This document shows positions 25,689 to 32,916 of a DNA stretch of 49,975 nt, piece by piece. The notes under the pieces are model-generated. The model saw only the letters and a program-made list of their open reading frames with translations. It ran no database searches and had not been told where the DNA came from. The number at the start of each line of letters is the position of its first letter. Positions within the stretch are counted from its first letter, which is position 1. Source of the stretch: Bacilli bacterium (GTDB taxonomy: Bacteria; Bacillota_I; Bacilli_A; RF39; UBA660); assembly GCA_028693035.1 (NCBI GenBank), contig JAQUWE010000010.1, positions 1-49,975 of the forward strand, read 5' to 3'. Position numbers and translations under genes: made by a program.

Positions 25689-26585
25689 TTACTTGGCATC
25701 ATTAATAACGCCGTTGATTAAGTTTAAATCAGATGGGATAATCCATTTTACATGTGTCATTTTAAATAAAACCAAAGGAATAATGGCACCACTCCTTGCC
25801 CCATCCATCCATTTTGGATTAAGTGGCATTAATTTGTATAAATCTTCTAGTGAAATGTCATAGAAAACCTTCTCTGTTCCTTTTATATATTCGTCTAGTG
25901 TTAGCATATATTTGTGGATTCCATCATTAAATAATGTGTTTTCTACTAGGTTAAATCCAGTTAATAATTCAAATCTTTCTTCGCCACCCGTAAAGATAGC
26001 ACAATCATAATCTTCTTCTAACTGCACGTCACTTAGTTTTTCTTCTACAAAAGATTCCATTTCCTCTACTGTATTCCCACTAAATTTTTCGTTCACTTTA
26101 TCAAAATGATTGAGTAAGTCTGCGACTCCTAATTTCAAATTTTTAGTATCTGTTATTTTAGAACCTTGGAATGTAATCAACTCAGTGGTTTTGCCACCCA
26201 TATTGATAATCAAAACTTTTTTATTGTTATAATCGTTCTGCATAGCTTTTGATAAATAATAGTTTTCGATACCATGGCTAATAATATTGAAATGTAAATC
26301 AAATTTATCATTAAACAATTGTACCAATTCTTGTTTTTTACTTGCTGATAATTCTCTAAAAATACCTGTTACATAAATATTTGTATTAAAGTATTTTAAA
26401 TCATATTTTGTTTTTATTTCTTCAAAGTAAAGACAAAGACTTTTTAAATTATCTTCACTGATTCCTTTTTCAGAATCAAAGTTGTTCTTAAAATAAATAG
26501 AATGCTCTTCTAGTAAAACAAGTTTGTCATCATGCTGATATACCTTGATAGTGGATGAACCTAAATCTATATAATAATTTTTCAT
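25689..26585 (-). CDS. Ppx/GppA-like phosphatase-fold protein
   Basis: 298 residues of the sugar kinase/actin/Hsp70 ATPase fold, nearest to the exopolyphosphatase / guanosine pentaphosphatase group. Motifs: phosphate 1 IDLGSSTIKVYQ at the start, phosphate 2 LIINMGGKTTELITF near the middle, and an FTGGEE loop after it. The C-terminal SGAIIPLVLFKM is typical of the group. It could hydrolyse polyphosphate or pppGpp, but the usual catalytic Glu in the middle (EGE motif) is not obvious, so activity is uncertain. Good ribosome site (GAGGTG). Stands alone between two terminators. Confidence 0.72.
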   Translation of the reverse strand: MKNYYIDLGSSTIKVYQHDDKLVLLEEHSIYFKNNFDSEKGISEDNLKSLCLYFEEIKTKYDLKYFNTNIYVTGIFRELSASKKQELVQLFNDKFDLHFNIISHGIENYYLSKAMQNDYNNKKVLIINMGGKTTELITFQGSKITDTKNLKLGVADLLNHFDKVNEKFSGNTVEEMESFVEEKLSDVQLEEDYDCAIFTGGEERFELLTGFNLVENTLFNDGIHKYMLTLDEYIKGTEKVFYDISLEDLYKLMPLNPKWMDGARSGAIIPLVLFKMTHVKWIIPSDLNLINGVINDAK

Positions 26586-26659
26586 TATAACACCTCTATT
26601 TACATTTTATCATAAAATTTATAAATCCTAAATAAAATTTTTCAAATTAGAAGTATTAG

Positions 26660-26688
26660 AAAAAAAGACAATAGCCATGTCTTTTTTT
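26660..26688 (-). terminator. terminator of the comEA-comEC operon
   Basis: An 11-bp stem AAAAAAAGACA/TGTCTTTTTTT with a 7-base loop lies 36 bases after the comEC stop. T-runs are present on both strands, so it may also act on the plus strand. Confidence 0.75.
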
Positions 26689-26714
26689 CAAGGAAAAATC
26701 CATCTATATATAAA

Positions 26715-26730
26715 CGCTAATGCATTAGCG
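26715..26730. repeat. perfect 16-bp palindrome over the comEC stop codon
   Basis: CGCTAATGCATTAGCG is its own reverse complement. On the minus strand it includes the last codon (CGC) and stop (TAA) of comEC. It has no loop, so it may be a protein-binding site or chance. Confidence 0.6.
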
Positions 26731-28833
26731 GCCACATATCTCTATTTGTAAATTTTGTTTCAATTGTATGCGTACCATACCTACTTTGTTTGTCATATAT
26801 ATTTGTGTTTTTTCTGTTTTTAATCGATTGATAACTTCTTCATGAGGATGCCCATACCTGTTATTAGCGCCAGCAGAAAGTAGTGCTATTTTAGGTTTGG
26901 TTTGTTTTAGAAAAAAAGAAGATGTACTTTTCTTAGAACCATGATGTCCTACTTTCAGTATATCCATTTTTGGCAATTTATATACATCAAGAAGCTTTTT
27001 TTCGTTTTCTTCACCAGCATCTCCCATAAATAGTATATTATGTTTTCCTATTTTGGTATAGGCGATTAAACTATCTAAATTCTCATTTTTGGTGTTTTTT
27101 TGATTTAAAAATTGCCATTTCTGTTTGCCTATATAGATGTTTTTCCTACTGATTTTTTCATATGTAATTTTTTTACTTTTTAAGGTTCTCATGATTTCTT
27201 TTTCAAATCCATTATCCTGTCCACTATTAAAAAAAACTTGTTTGACAGGAAAATGTTTTACTAAATAAAGACTTTCGCCTACATGATCATAATCGCCATG
27301 TGTCAAAATAAGTGCATCTATTTGATGAATGCCACGTGCTTTCATATAAGGAATAATTGTATATCTGGCTAAATTACCTTGTTCTGCTTCCCTCTTTTCT
27401 TTTTGATAAAAGACTTTGCCTCCTGTATCTATCAAAATGTTTTTGCCATCTTTTTGTTCAATTAAAAAACTATCTCCCTGCCCAATATCCAGCATTGTAA
27501 TGGTAGAATAAAAACGAAATTGCCAAAAAAAGCAAAACAAAATAAGAAGTAAAAAAGGTATAAGTTTATACCGAATACGACTTTTTTTAATAAAATAAAA
27601 AAGGCTTATATAATAAAAACAGATAAGTAAAAAAGGCAAATGAGGAAGTGATATGGTATAAGAAAAAGTAGAACAAAACAACGATATTTTTTCAAAAAAA
27701 GTGCTTATTATATAAAAAAAGGTATCTCCATAGGGAAAGATAAGACAAAAAAGAGAAATGGGAAAGATACAAAAAGTAACAAAAGGAATGAAGAAAAGAT
27801 TGTATAAAGGAGTGAGCAATGGAACATCTGAAAAAGTATTTACCAAAATAGGAATGCTCGCTAAAAAGGAAATATTAGAAGTATAAAGAGTCTTCTTGAA
27901 ATAACTCTTATAAGATTGCCAACGAAAATTCGATAAAATAAGAAAGAAAGTGACTGCAAAAGTAAATAAAAAACCAATTTGATAAATAGAATATGGATTT
28001 TGTAATAGAAAAAAACAGAGTGTAAGTATCCATATTTTTATTTTAGAAATGCCTAAATATAAAAACTTATCAAAAGCCGCAATAAAAAAGAAAAGGACAG
28101 CTCTTACCATAGAAATAGGAAAGCCTGTAATAAATAAGTAGAAAAACAATAGGAAAAGACATAGTATGTAACTTTGTTTTTCATTACTGAAAATCCTTCT
28201 CCCTATTTTTAATAAATAAACACTTAATAAGGTAACATGCATTCCAGAAATCGCAAGCAAATGAGAAATCCCGTTTTTCCTAAAAGATTCTTTTGCGTCT
28301 TCCTCTAAAAAATTTGTATCTCCTAAAATAAAAGCATACATATAAGCACTGCTTTGATACGTAGAAAGAAAGGTATATACCCTATTTTTCATTTTGTACA
28401 AAAAAGATGCTTCTGTTATTTTTTTATAAGAACTGATTGTAAAGGAACGATATATTTTCTTACTATAAAGATATTTTTTATACTGAAAAAGATAAAAATT
28501 AGAAGAAGTATCTATTTTAGAAAAAGAACCTTTTAAAGAAACAAAGTCCCCTATTTGATATGTTTTTAACTTCTTTTCATCTCCTATATTTTTACTGTAA
28601 AAGTAAGCAATTACTTTTTCTTTTCCTTTTATAACAAAAGTGTTTTTTTCTCCTTTGATTGTATAAGATATTATTTTTCCTTTTAAAATTGTTTCACTTG
28701 TTTTATATTTTGAAAGGGGTTCTGCATTCAATAAAACACATACACTATATACAACAGTAAAAAACAATAGTCCTACATAAAAGATATTAGACCGTAATAT
28801 TATCTTTAATTTTTGCAAAAATAGAAGCTCCAA
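26725..28833 (-). CDS. comEC: competence protein ComEC/Rec2 (DNA channel)
   Basis: 702 residues (usual ~750). ComEC forms the membrane channel through which single-stranded DNA enters during natural transformation. An N-terminal DUF4131/OB-like part is followed by the competence membrane domain with ISGMHVTLLSVYLL, then a metallo-beta-lactamase-like domain: LDIGQGDSFLIEQ, IDTGG, LTHGDYDHVG and MGDAG, and later VGHHGSKKSTS. The nuclease-like motifs are intact. The gene starts with TTG, at 28833 or more likely 28818 (GGAG lies nine bases before the latter), inside the end of comEA. No ATG fits. Confidence 0.94.
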   Translation of the reverse strand: MELLFLQKLKIILRSNIFYVGLLFFTVVYSVCVLLNAEPLSKYKTSETILKGKIISYTIKGEKNTFVIKGKEKVIAYFYSKNIGDEKKLKTYQIGDFVSLKGSFSKIDTSSNFYLFQYKKYLYSKKIYRSFTISSYKKITEASFLYKMKNRVYTFLSTYQSSAYMYAFILGDTNFLEEDAKESFRKNGISHLLAISGMHVTLLSVYLLKIGRRIFSNEKQSYILCLFLLFFYLFITGFPISMVRAVLFFFIAAFDKFLYLGISKIKIWILTLCFFLLQNPYSIYQIGFLFTFAVTFFLILSNFRWQSYKSYFKKTLYTSNISFLASIPILVNTFSDVPLLTPLYNLFFIPFVTFCIFPISLFCLIFPYGDTFFYIISTFFEKISLFCSTFSYTISLPHLPFLLICFYYISLFYFIKKSRIRYKLIPFLLLILFCFFWQFRFYSTITMLDIGQGDSFLIEQKDGKNILIDTGGKVFYQKEKREAEQGNLARYTIIPYMKARGIHQIDALILTHGDYDHVGESLYLVKHFPVKQVFFNSGQDNGFEKEIMRTLKSKKITYEKISRKNIYIGKQKWQFLNQKNTKNENLDSLIAYTKIGKHNILFMGDAGEENEKKLLDVYKLPKMDILKVGHHGSKKSTSSFFLKQTKPKIALLSAGANNRYGHPHEEVINRLKTEKTQIYMTNKVGMVRIQLKQNLQIEICGR

Positions 28834-29461
28834 TTCCTTTTATATTTTGTATATCTTCTATTTTTAAAAAAGGTGTTTTTTCTCTATAAGAAATAATCAA
28901 TTTTGCTTTTGCTTCTCCAATACCAGATAAGGTTTGTAATTCCTCTAAAGAAGCATTATTGATGTTGACAGGTCCACTACTTTCTGTTTTCTTTTCTTTT
29001 TGATTGGTGACCTTATTTTGTCCAATACAACCATCATTTTGTTTGACAGGACAAACACATTCTTTATCTATATATTTAATGGTTGTATTTCCTTCTACCA
29101 TCCCATTAATTTCTTCTTTGGTATATATAATAATAACCATTTCATCTTTTACTTTTTTACTTAAGTTAATATAATTTGTATCTGCATCCGCTCTAAGGCC
29201 TCCACTTTCCTTCAGTGCTTCTTCTATTCTAGCATCTGCTTTTACCTTATATACACCAGGCGTTATGACAGCGCCTTTTACATCTACCAAAACTAGTTCT
29301 TCTTTTTTTTCTTCTTTTTCTACTTTCGTAGGTTCTAAATCTTCTTCATTTTCTACTATAGTAGGATTTTTCAAAAAGGAAAAAAGAACCGAGATTAGAA
29401 ATAGAAACAAAATTCCATATATTTTATAATACTTTAAAAAATGTCTTTTTGCTGCTTTCAT
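28787..29461 (-). CDS. comEA: competence DNA receptor ComEA
   Basis: 224 residues. ComEA is the membrane-anchored double-stranded DNA receptor that hands DNA to ComEC. One N-terminal membrane helix (about 13-31) is followed by a SLBB-like domain (VDVKGAVITPGVYKV, about 58-115), a linker with a Cys pair (CVCPVKQNDGC), and a C-terminal helix-hairpin-helix DNA-binding domain (VNINNASLEELQTLSGIGEAKA). The layout matches Bacillus ComEA. GGGAGGT precedes the ATG. It overlaps comEC by up to 47 bases. Confidence 0.95.
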   Translation of the reverse strand: MKAAKRHFLKYYKIYGILFLFLISVLFSFLKNPTIVENEEDLEPTKVEKEEKKEELVLVDVKGAVITPGVYKVKADARIEEALKESGGLRADADTNYINLSKKVKDEMVIIIYTKEEINGMVEGNTTIKYIDKECVCPVKQNDGCIGQNKVTNQKEKKTESSGPVNINNASLEELQTLSGIGEAKAKLIISYREKTPFLKIEDIQNIKGIGASIFAKIKDNITV

Positions 29462-29509
29462 AGATACCTCCCTACTATTACATACTATAAGAGGAAGGCA
29501 AAATCCTAC

Positions 29510-29530
29510 AAAAAAAACGCATCAAGCGTT
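29510..29530 (-). terminator. terminator of the ftsW-pseudopilin operon
   Basis: Minus-strand stem AACGC/GCGTT with a 5-base loop, followed by seven further Ts. It overlaps the pseudopilin stop codon and separates this operon from comEA. Confidence 0.65.
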
Positions 29531-29915
29531 ATGGAGCTGTACATACATTTTCTTTAGAATTAAAATCATAACTATAACTTACCTGCGAATCTACAGTAAC
29601 TTTAACTGTTGTAGAAAGTGGGATTTCACTATCCTCTAGTTGATCCGTAATATGATCATCTAAAAGTCCTTCATTCACAAGCGTTTGTAATGGAAAACAG
29701 TAACTAGTCCCTTCAATAGAAGGAAAGGTATTTTTATTGTTTTTTATATACGTTTCAGCTGCGCTATAGATAAGACTAATTTGGCTTTTTGATAAATCTT
29801 GTCGTAGTCCTTGCATTTGTGATACAAGAGGTGGCACAATAATCAGCATCAAAGCACCTAATAAAATAATAACTGCAAGTAATTCTATTAAAGTAAAACC
29901 TTTTTGATTTTTCAT
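29529..29915 (-). CDS. pseudopilin (ComGC/PilA-like)
   Basis: 128 residues. Prepilin signal MKNQKG|FTLIELLAVIILLGA with Glu at mature position 5, one hydrophobic helix continuing into an amphipathic helix (SQISLIYSAAETYIKNN), and a small soluble domain with two cysteines (SYCFPL, ENVCTAP) that could form a disulfide. The size fits a major pseudopilin such as ComGC. It is ten bases downstream of ftsW on the same strand, an unusual partner. Processing by the peptidase at 17753-18517 is expected. Confidence 0.88.
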   Translation of the reverse strand: MKNQKGFTLIELLAVIILLGALMLIIVPPLVSQMQGLRQDLSKSQISLIYSAAETYIKNNKNTFPSIEGTSYCFPLQTLVNEGLLDDHITDQLEDSEIPLSTTVKVTVDSQVSYSYDFNSKENVCTAP

Positions 29916-29925
29916 AAATACTCTC

Positions 29926-31080
29926 CTATACTTTTATTTTTTGATTTTTGGTTTCTATATTTACCCTTTGTACAATAGCTAAAGAACAAATAAGAGATAT
30001 GGTAAAAGATCCACCATAAGAAAGGAAAGGAAGTGGCACTCCTGTTAAAGGAAGTACAGCAAACAAACCTCCTAAATTAAACAAAATATGGAAAAACATA
30101 TACGTTCCTACGCCAAGACAAATGAATCTTCCTCTTATCGTAGATGCTTTAGAAGCAATCATAAAAATACGATATAAGATAAGAACATAAAACAAAAGCA
30201 AAACAGAACTGAAAAGAAGTCCATATTCTTCCATAATAATAGAGAAAACTGAATCTGTATGAGGTTCTGGAATATAGGAATATTTTTGTTTACTTTTTCC
30301 GATTCCAAGTCCAAATAAACCACCATCATTGATGGCAATCATACCATTACATACCTGGTATCCACCCTCTTCATAATTGCTGCAAGGATTGATAAAATTA
30401 AAACGATCCAATTGTTCTTCTGTGAGTAGTTTTTTTCCAGAAACAGCAAGTATTAATACAGAAAAGACACAAACAAGACCCAGCGTTAAAATGGTTCTAA
30501 ACTTTTCTAGTTTTAAAATAGGGCTTGCTAGAAACATAACTCCAAAAGTACCTAGTAAAATCATACCTGTACCTAAATCCTTCTGCATAATAACAATAAG
30601 AGGGAAAATGCAACCTACTGCAAGGATAATCCCTATTAAATCATAATGTGTAATATCTTTTGTTCTTAATTTTCGATAAAATTTTTCAAATAAAATCGAG
30701 GTACAAACAATCATAACTGGTTTTGCAAATTCACTAGGCTGAAAACGAATGCCACCCACGCTAATCCAGTTGATAGAACCTCTATGAGAATCTCCACTTA
30801 TATACAAATAAACTAGTACAAGAAAAATCCCAACAAAGGCTAAAAGTGCCCATTTATCATAATTCTTTGTATTATATAAAAGAAAGAAAAACGAACCTAT
30901 AAATCCAATAAAAAGCATTTGACTTTGTTTGTAAAAATAGTGATATAAAGTAACATCTTGACTGATGGCTTCTCTACTAGAAGCGGTTACAATATTAAGA
31001 AGTCCGTACCCTATCATAAAAATTGTGAGGGCAAGCAAAGGCTTATCCATGTCATTTAATATTTTTTTTATCCTTTTCAT
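29926..31080 (-). CDS. ftsW: SEDS-family peptidoglycan glycosyltransferase, FtsW-like
   Basis: 384 residues with about ten membrane helices. SEDS proteins polymerise lipid II, with FtsW at the septum and RodA along the wall. Recognisable segments are INWISVGGIRFQPSEFAKP, IMQKDLGTGMIL, AINDGGLFGLGIGKSKQKY and SYIPEPHTDSVFSIIMEE, and PLTGVPLPFLSYGGS. The EPHTD and GxGxSxQK pattern favours FtsW over RodA, but the call between them is not certain. It is co-transcribed with a pseudopilin gene. Confidence 0.85.
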   Translation of the reverse strand: MKRIKKILNDMDKPLLALTIFMIGYGLLNIVTASSREAISQDVTLYHYFYKQSQMLFIGFIGSFFFLLYNTKNYDKWALLAFVGIFLVLVYLYISGDSHRGSINWISVGGIRFQPSEFAKPVMIVCTSILFEKFYRKLRTKDITHYDLIGIILAVGCIFPLIVIMQKDLGTGMILLGTFGVMFLASPILKLEKFRTILTLGLVCVFSVLILAVSGKKLLTEEQLDRFNFINPCSNYEEGGYQVCNGMIAINDGGLFGLGIGKSKQKYSYIPEPHTDSVFSIIMEEYGLLFSSVLLLFYVLILYRIFMIASKASTIRGRFICLGVGTYMFFHILFNLGGLFAVLPLTGVPLPFLSYGGSFTISLICSLAIVQRVNIETKNQKIKV

Positions 31081-31234
31081 CTATAGCCTCACATCCTAAT
31101 AGTATCATACCATAGTTTCCCTTTATTTTAAATAACAAATAAAAATACCATACAAACTTTATGTAAATATAGGTTTTTGTTTAACCATTTCAAATCCTTT
31201 TGCGTACACTATACTAGTAAAAGGAGGTATATAT

Positions 31235-31384
31235 ATGTATTACTATGGCGGATACCAAGGCTATGGCTGTGGAAACCCTTACGGTGGATATGGTGCTGGC
31301 AATAACACAGGCTCTGGCGGAGCTATTATTTTAGTTTTATTCATTTTACTTGTAATTATCCTTGGTGCTAGAGCTTGGAACTAG
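31235..31384 (+). CDS. YjcZ-like small glycine/tyrosine-rich membrane peptide, 49 aa
   Basis: 49 residues starting MYYYGGYQGYGCGNPYGGYG, followed by a Gly/Asn linker and one hydrophobic helix AIILVLFILLVIIL, ending GARAWN. This is the layout of the YjcZ/SscA family of short spore-associated proteins in Bacillus. A strong ribosome binding site (AAAGGAGGT) lies eight bases before the ATG. The gene is divergent from ftsW with 154 bases between. The upstream region has TACACTATACTA, possibly a -10, without a clear -35. Expression in sporulating cells is inferred from the family only. Confidence 0.75.
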   Translation: MYYYGGYQGYGCGNPYGGYGAGNNTGSGGAIILVLFILLVIILGARAWN

Positions 31385-31431
31385 GAATAGTACGGGTGAA
31401 ATGTATAGAGAAGTAAGGCTTTTGTCTTGAT

Positions 31432-31460
31432 AAAAAGAAGGTCTAAAAAACTTTCTTTTC
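31432..31460 (+). terminator. candidate terminator of the YjcZ-like gene
   Basis: A hairpin of the form AAAAGAAGGT...ACTTTCTTTT with one mismatch lies about 50 bases after the stop codon and precedes the lipoprotein promoter. Confidence 0.4.
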
Positions 31461-31489
31461 TTGTGCCTTCTTTTGCTTTGTGTTACAAT
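31461..31489 (+). promoter_or_regulatory. promoter of the lipoprotein gene
   Basis: TTGTGC (31461-31466) and TACAAT (31484-31489) are 17 bases apart, with a TG one base before the -10 (extended -10). The ATG follows at 31506, giving a leader of about ten bases. Confidence 0.6.
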
Positions 31490-31505
31490 ACTTTTAGGTG
31501 ATACT

Positions 31506-32171
31506 ATGAAAAGATATATCGTGATCTTACTGGTTGTATTTTTGGCTTCCGGATGTGGTAAAAAAGAAGAAAAAGTAATAAAAATCAAACCAACTCCTAC
31601 CCCTATTTCAACAAGAGAGCCCCTACATTGTGATAAAGAAAATACAGTTCCTGTAGCGTTTTATCAAAAGGAAAATGGCGTTAGAAAGAAAGTGACCTCT
31701 TATCAACATTCCTTTGTTTTGAATGAGGACCTTGCTGTTTTTACCACTTTCTTAACAGAAGAAGCAGAGTTAAGTGGCAATTCTATTATGGATGTATTTC
31801 CTCTTTATTATCAAAAATACCAGGAACAGAACTATAAAATAGGCTATTTTATTAAATTTACTTTAGAGAATGGTACAATCATTCAAAAAACAATTCTAAA
31901 TCCTACGGATGCTGAAAGTGTTTATAATTACATGCAAATTTATCTATATGATGATATTCACCAAACAAAAGGAAAATGGTATAGTCATATTGTAAATATG
32001 GAAGAGAATACCCTATTAACAACCATTAAGCTGACAGGTTCTACTTATACAAACCAAATCGCATCTCCGATTACGCTTACTACTTTTTTATATCAAAATG
32101 AAAAAGATTTTGATTCTAATATGAAATATCAAGGATGTTATTTCTATGATGTTACGATTGAAAGAAGCTAA
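31506..32171 (+). CDS. hypothetical lipoprotein
   Basis: 221 residues. Signal peptide MKRYIVILLVVFLASGC with a lipobox (LASGC) and Cys17 as the lipid-modified residue; signal peptidase II would cleave before it. A short Lys/Pro/Thr linker (KPTPTPISTRE) leads to a soluble domain with Thr, Tyr and Asn rich beta-strand-like alternation. No enzymatic motif is seen. The start at 31506 is chosen because the signal peptide begins there and AGGTGAT lies just before; the frame runs 15 codons further upstream. Exported and tethered to the membrane. Function unknown. Confidence 0.8.
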   Translation: MKRYIVILLVVFLASGCGKKEEKVIKIKPTPTPISTREPLHCDKENTVPVAFYQKENGVRKKVTSYQHSFVLNEDLAVFTTFLTEEAELSGNSIMDVFPLYYQKYQEQNYKIGYFIKFTLENGTIIQKTILNPTDAESVYNYMQIYLYDDIHQTKGKWYSHIVNMEENTLLTTIKLTGSTYTNQIASPITLTTFLYQNEKDFDSNMKYQGCYFYDVTIERS

Positions 32172-32195
32172 ATTCTTTCTTTTTTCTTAGCTTTT
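32165..32195 (+). terminator. terminator overlapping the lipoprotein stop codon
   Basis: A 7-bp stem AAGCTAA/TTAGCTT with a 15-base loop is followed by Ts. The first arm contains the stop codon. Confidence 0.5.
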
Positions 32196-32206
32196 TAGAA
32201 ATACAC

Positions 32207-32235
32207 TTGCAAAAAACGACAAAAAAAAGTAAAAT
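32207..32235 (+). promoter_or_regulatory. promoter of the deformylase gene
   Basis: TTGCAA (32207-32212) and TAAAAT (32230-32235) with a 17-base spacer. The ATG of def is at 32268. Confidence 0.55.
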
Positions 32236-32267
32236 AAGAGAGTATTAAAAAGAAATGTGGTGTTAAA

Positions 32268-32816
32268 ATGTTTAAAAAATTAGATATATTAGATGAGAAG
32301 GATAAAACACTTCGTAAAATAAGTAAAGACGTTGTCTTCCCTCTTTCTAAAGAAGATAAAAATACAATTCAAAAAGTAATTGATGAACTTACATATAGTC
32401 AAATTGAAGAATATGCAGAAAAATATGATTTAAGACCTGGTATGGGACTTGCTTTTGTACAGCTTGGTATTTTAGAAAGAATCATTATAATTGTACATGA
32501 AGTAGAAGAAGGTATTTTTGATAATTATGTATTTATCAATCCTAAAATTGTTAGTTCTTCAGAGGAAATTATTGCAGCAGAAGCTGGTGAAGGATGTTTA
32601 AGTGTGAACCGTGAGGTAGAAGGACATGTACCTAGACATGCTAGAGTTACGGTAGAAGGATTTGACGAAAAAGGAAATAAAATAAGATGTAGAGCAAGAG
32701 AAGATTTAGCGATTGCTTTCCAGCATGAAATTGATCATTTAAATGGTATTTTATTCTATGATAAAATAGATCCTAAAAAGCCTTTCTATAGTGATTCAGA
32801 AATGCGTTTAATTTAA
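32268..32816 (+). CDS. def: peptide deformylase
   Basis: 182 residues, type 2 length. Removes the formyl group from the N-terminal methionine of new proteins; a metal enzyme of the ribosome exit region. The three motifs are present: GMGLAFVQLG (58-67), EGCLSV with metal-ligand Cys110, and QHEIDHLNG with His153, Glu154 and His157. Motif 1 has Phe where Ala is common (GxGxAAxQxG). The gene stands alone with its own promoter and a strong terminator. Confidence 0.95.
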   Translation: MFKKLDILDEKDKTLRKISKDVVFPLSKEDKNTIQKVIDELTYSQIEEYAEKYDLRPGMGLAFVQLGILERIIIIVHEVEEGIFDNYVFINPKIVSSSEEIIAAEAGEGCLSVNREVEGHVPRHARVTVEGFDEKGNKIRCRAREDLAIAFQHEIDHLNGILFYDKIDPKKPFYSDSEMRLI

Positions 32817-32834
32817 AAAATATATAATTATTCC

Positions 32835-32859
32835 GACTACAATTTGTAGTCTTTTTTTT
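32835..32859 (+). terminator. terminator of def
   Basis: Stem GACTACA/TGTAGTC with a 3-base loop followed by eight Ts, 19 bases after the stop codon. A textbook intrinsic terminator. Confidence 0.9.
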
Positions 32860-32863
32860 GTGC

Positions 32864-32899
32864 AAAGAAAAACACAGTACCATGTGATGACTGTGTTTT
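32864..32899 (-). terminator. terminator of the large pseudopilin genes
   Basis: On the minus strand a 10-bp stem AAAACACAGT/ACTGTGTTTT with an 11-base loop is followed by a short T-run, 18 bases after the stop codon of the gene at 32917-34578. Confidence 0.7.
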
Positions 32900-32916
32900 A
32901 TAAGACTATTTTTTAT

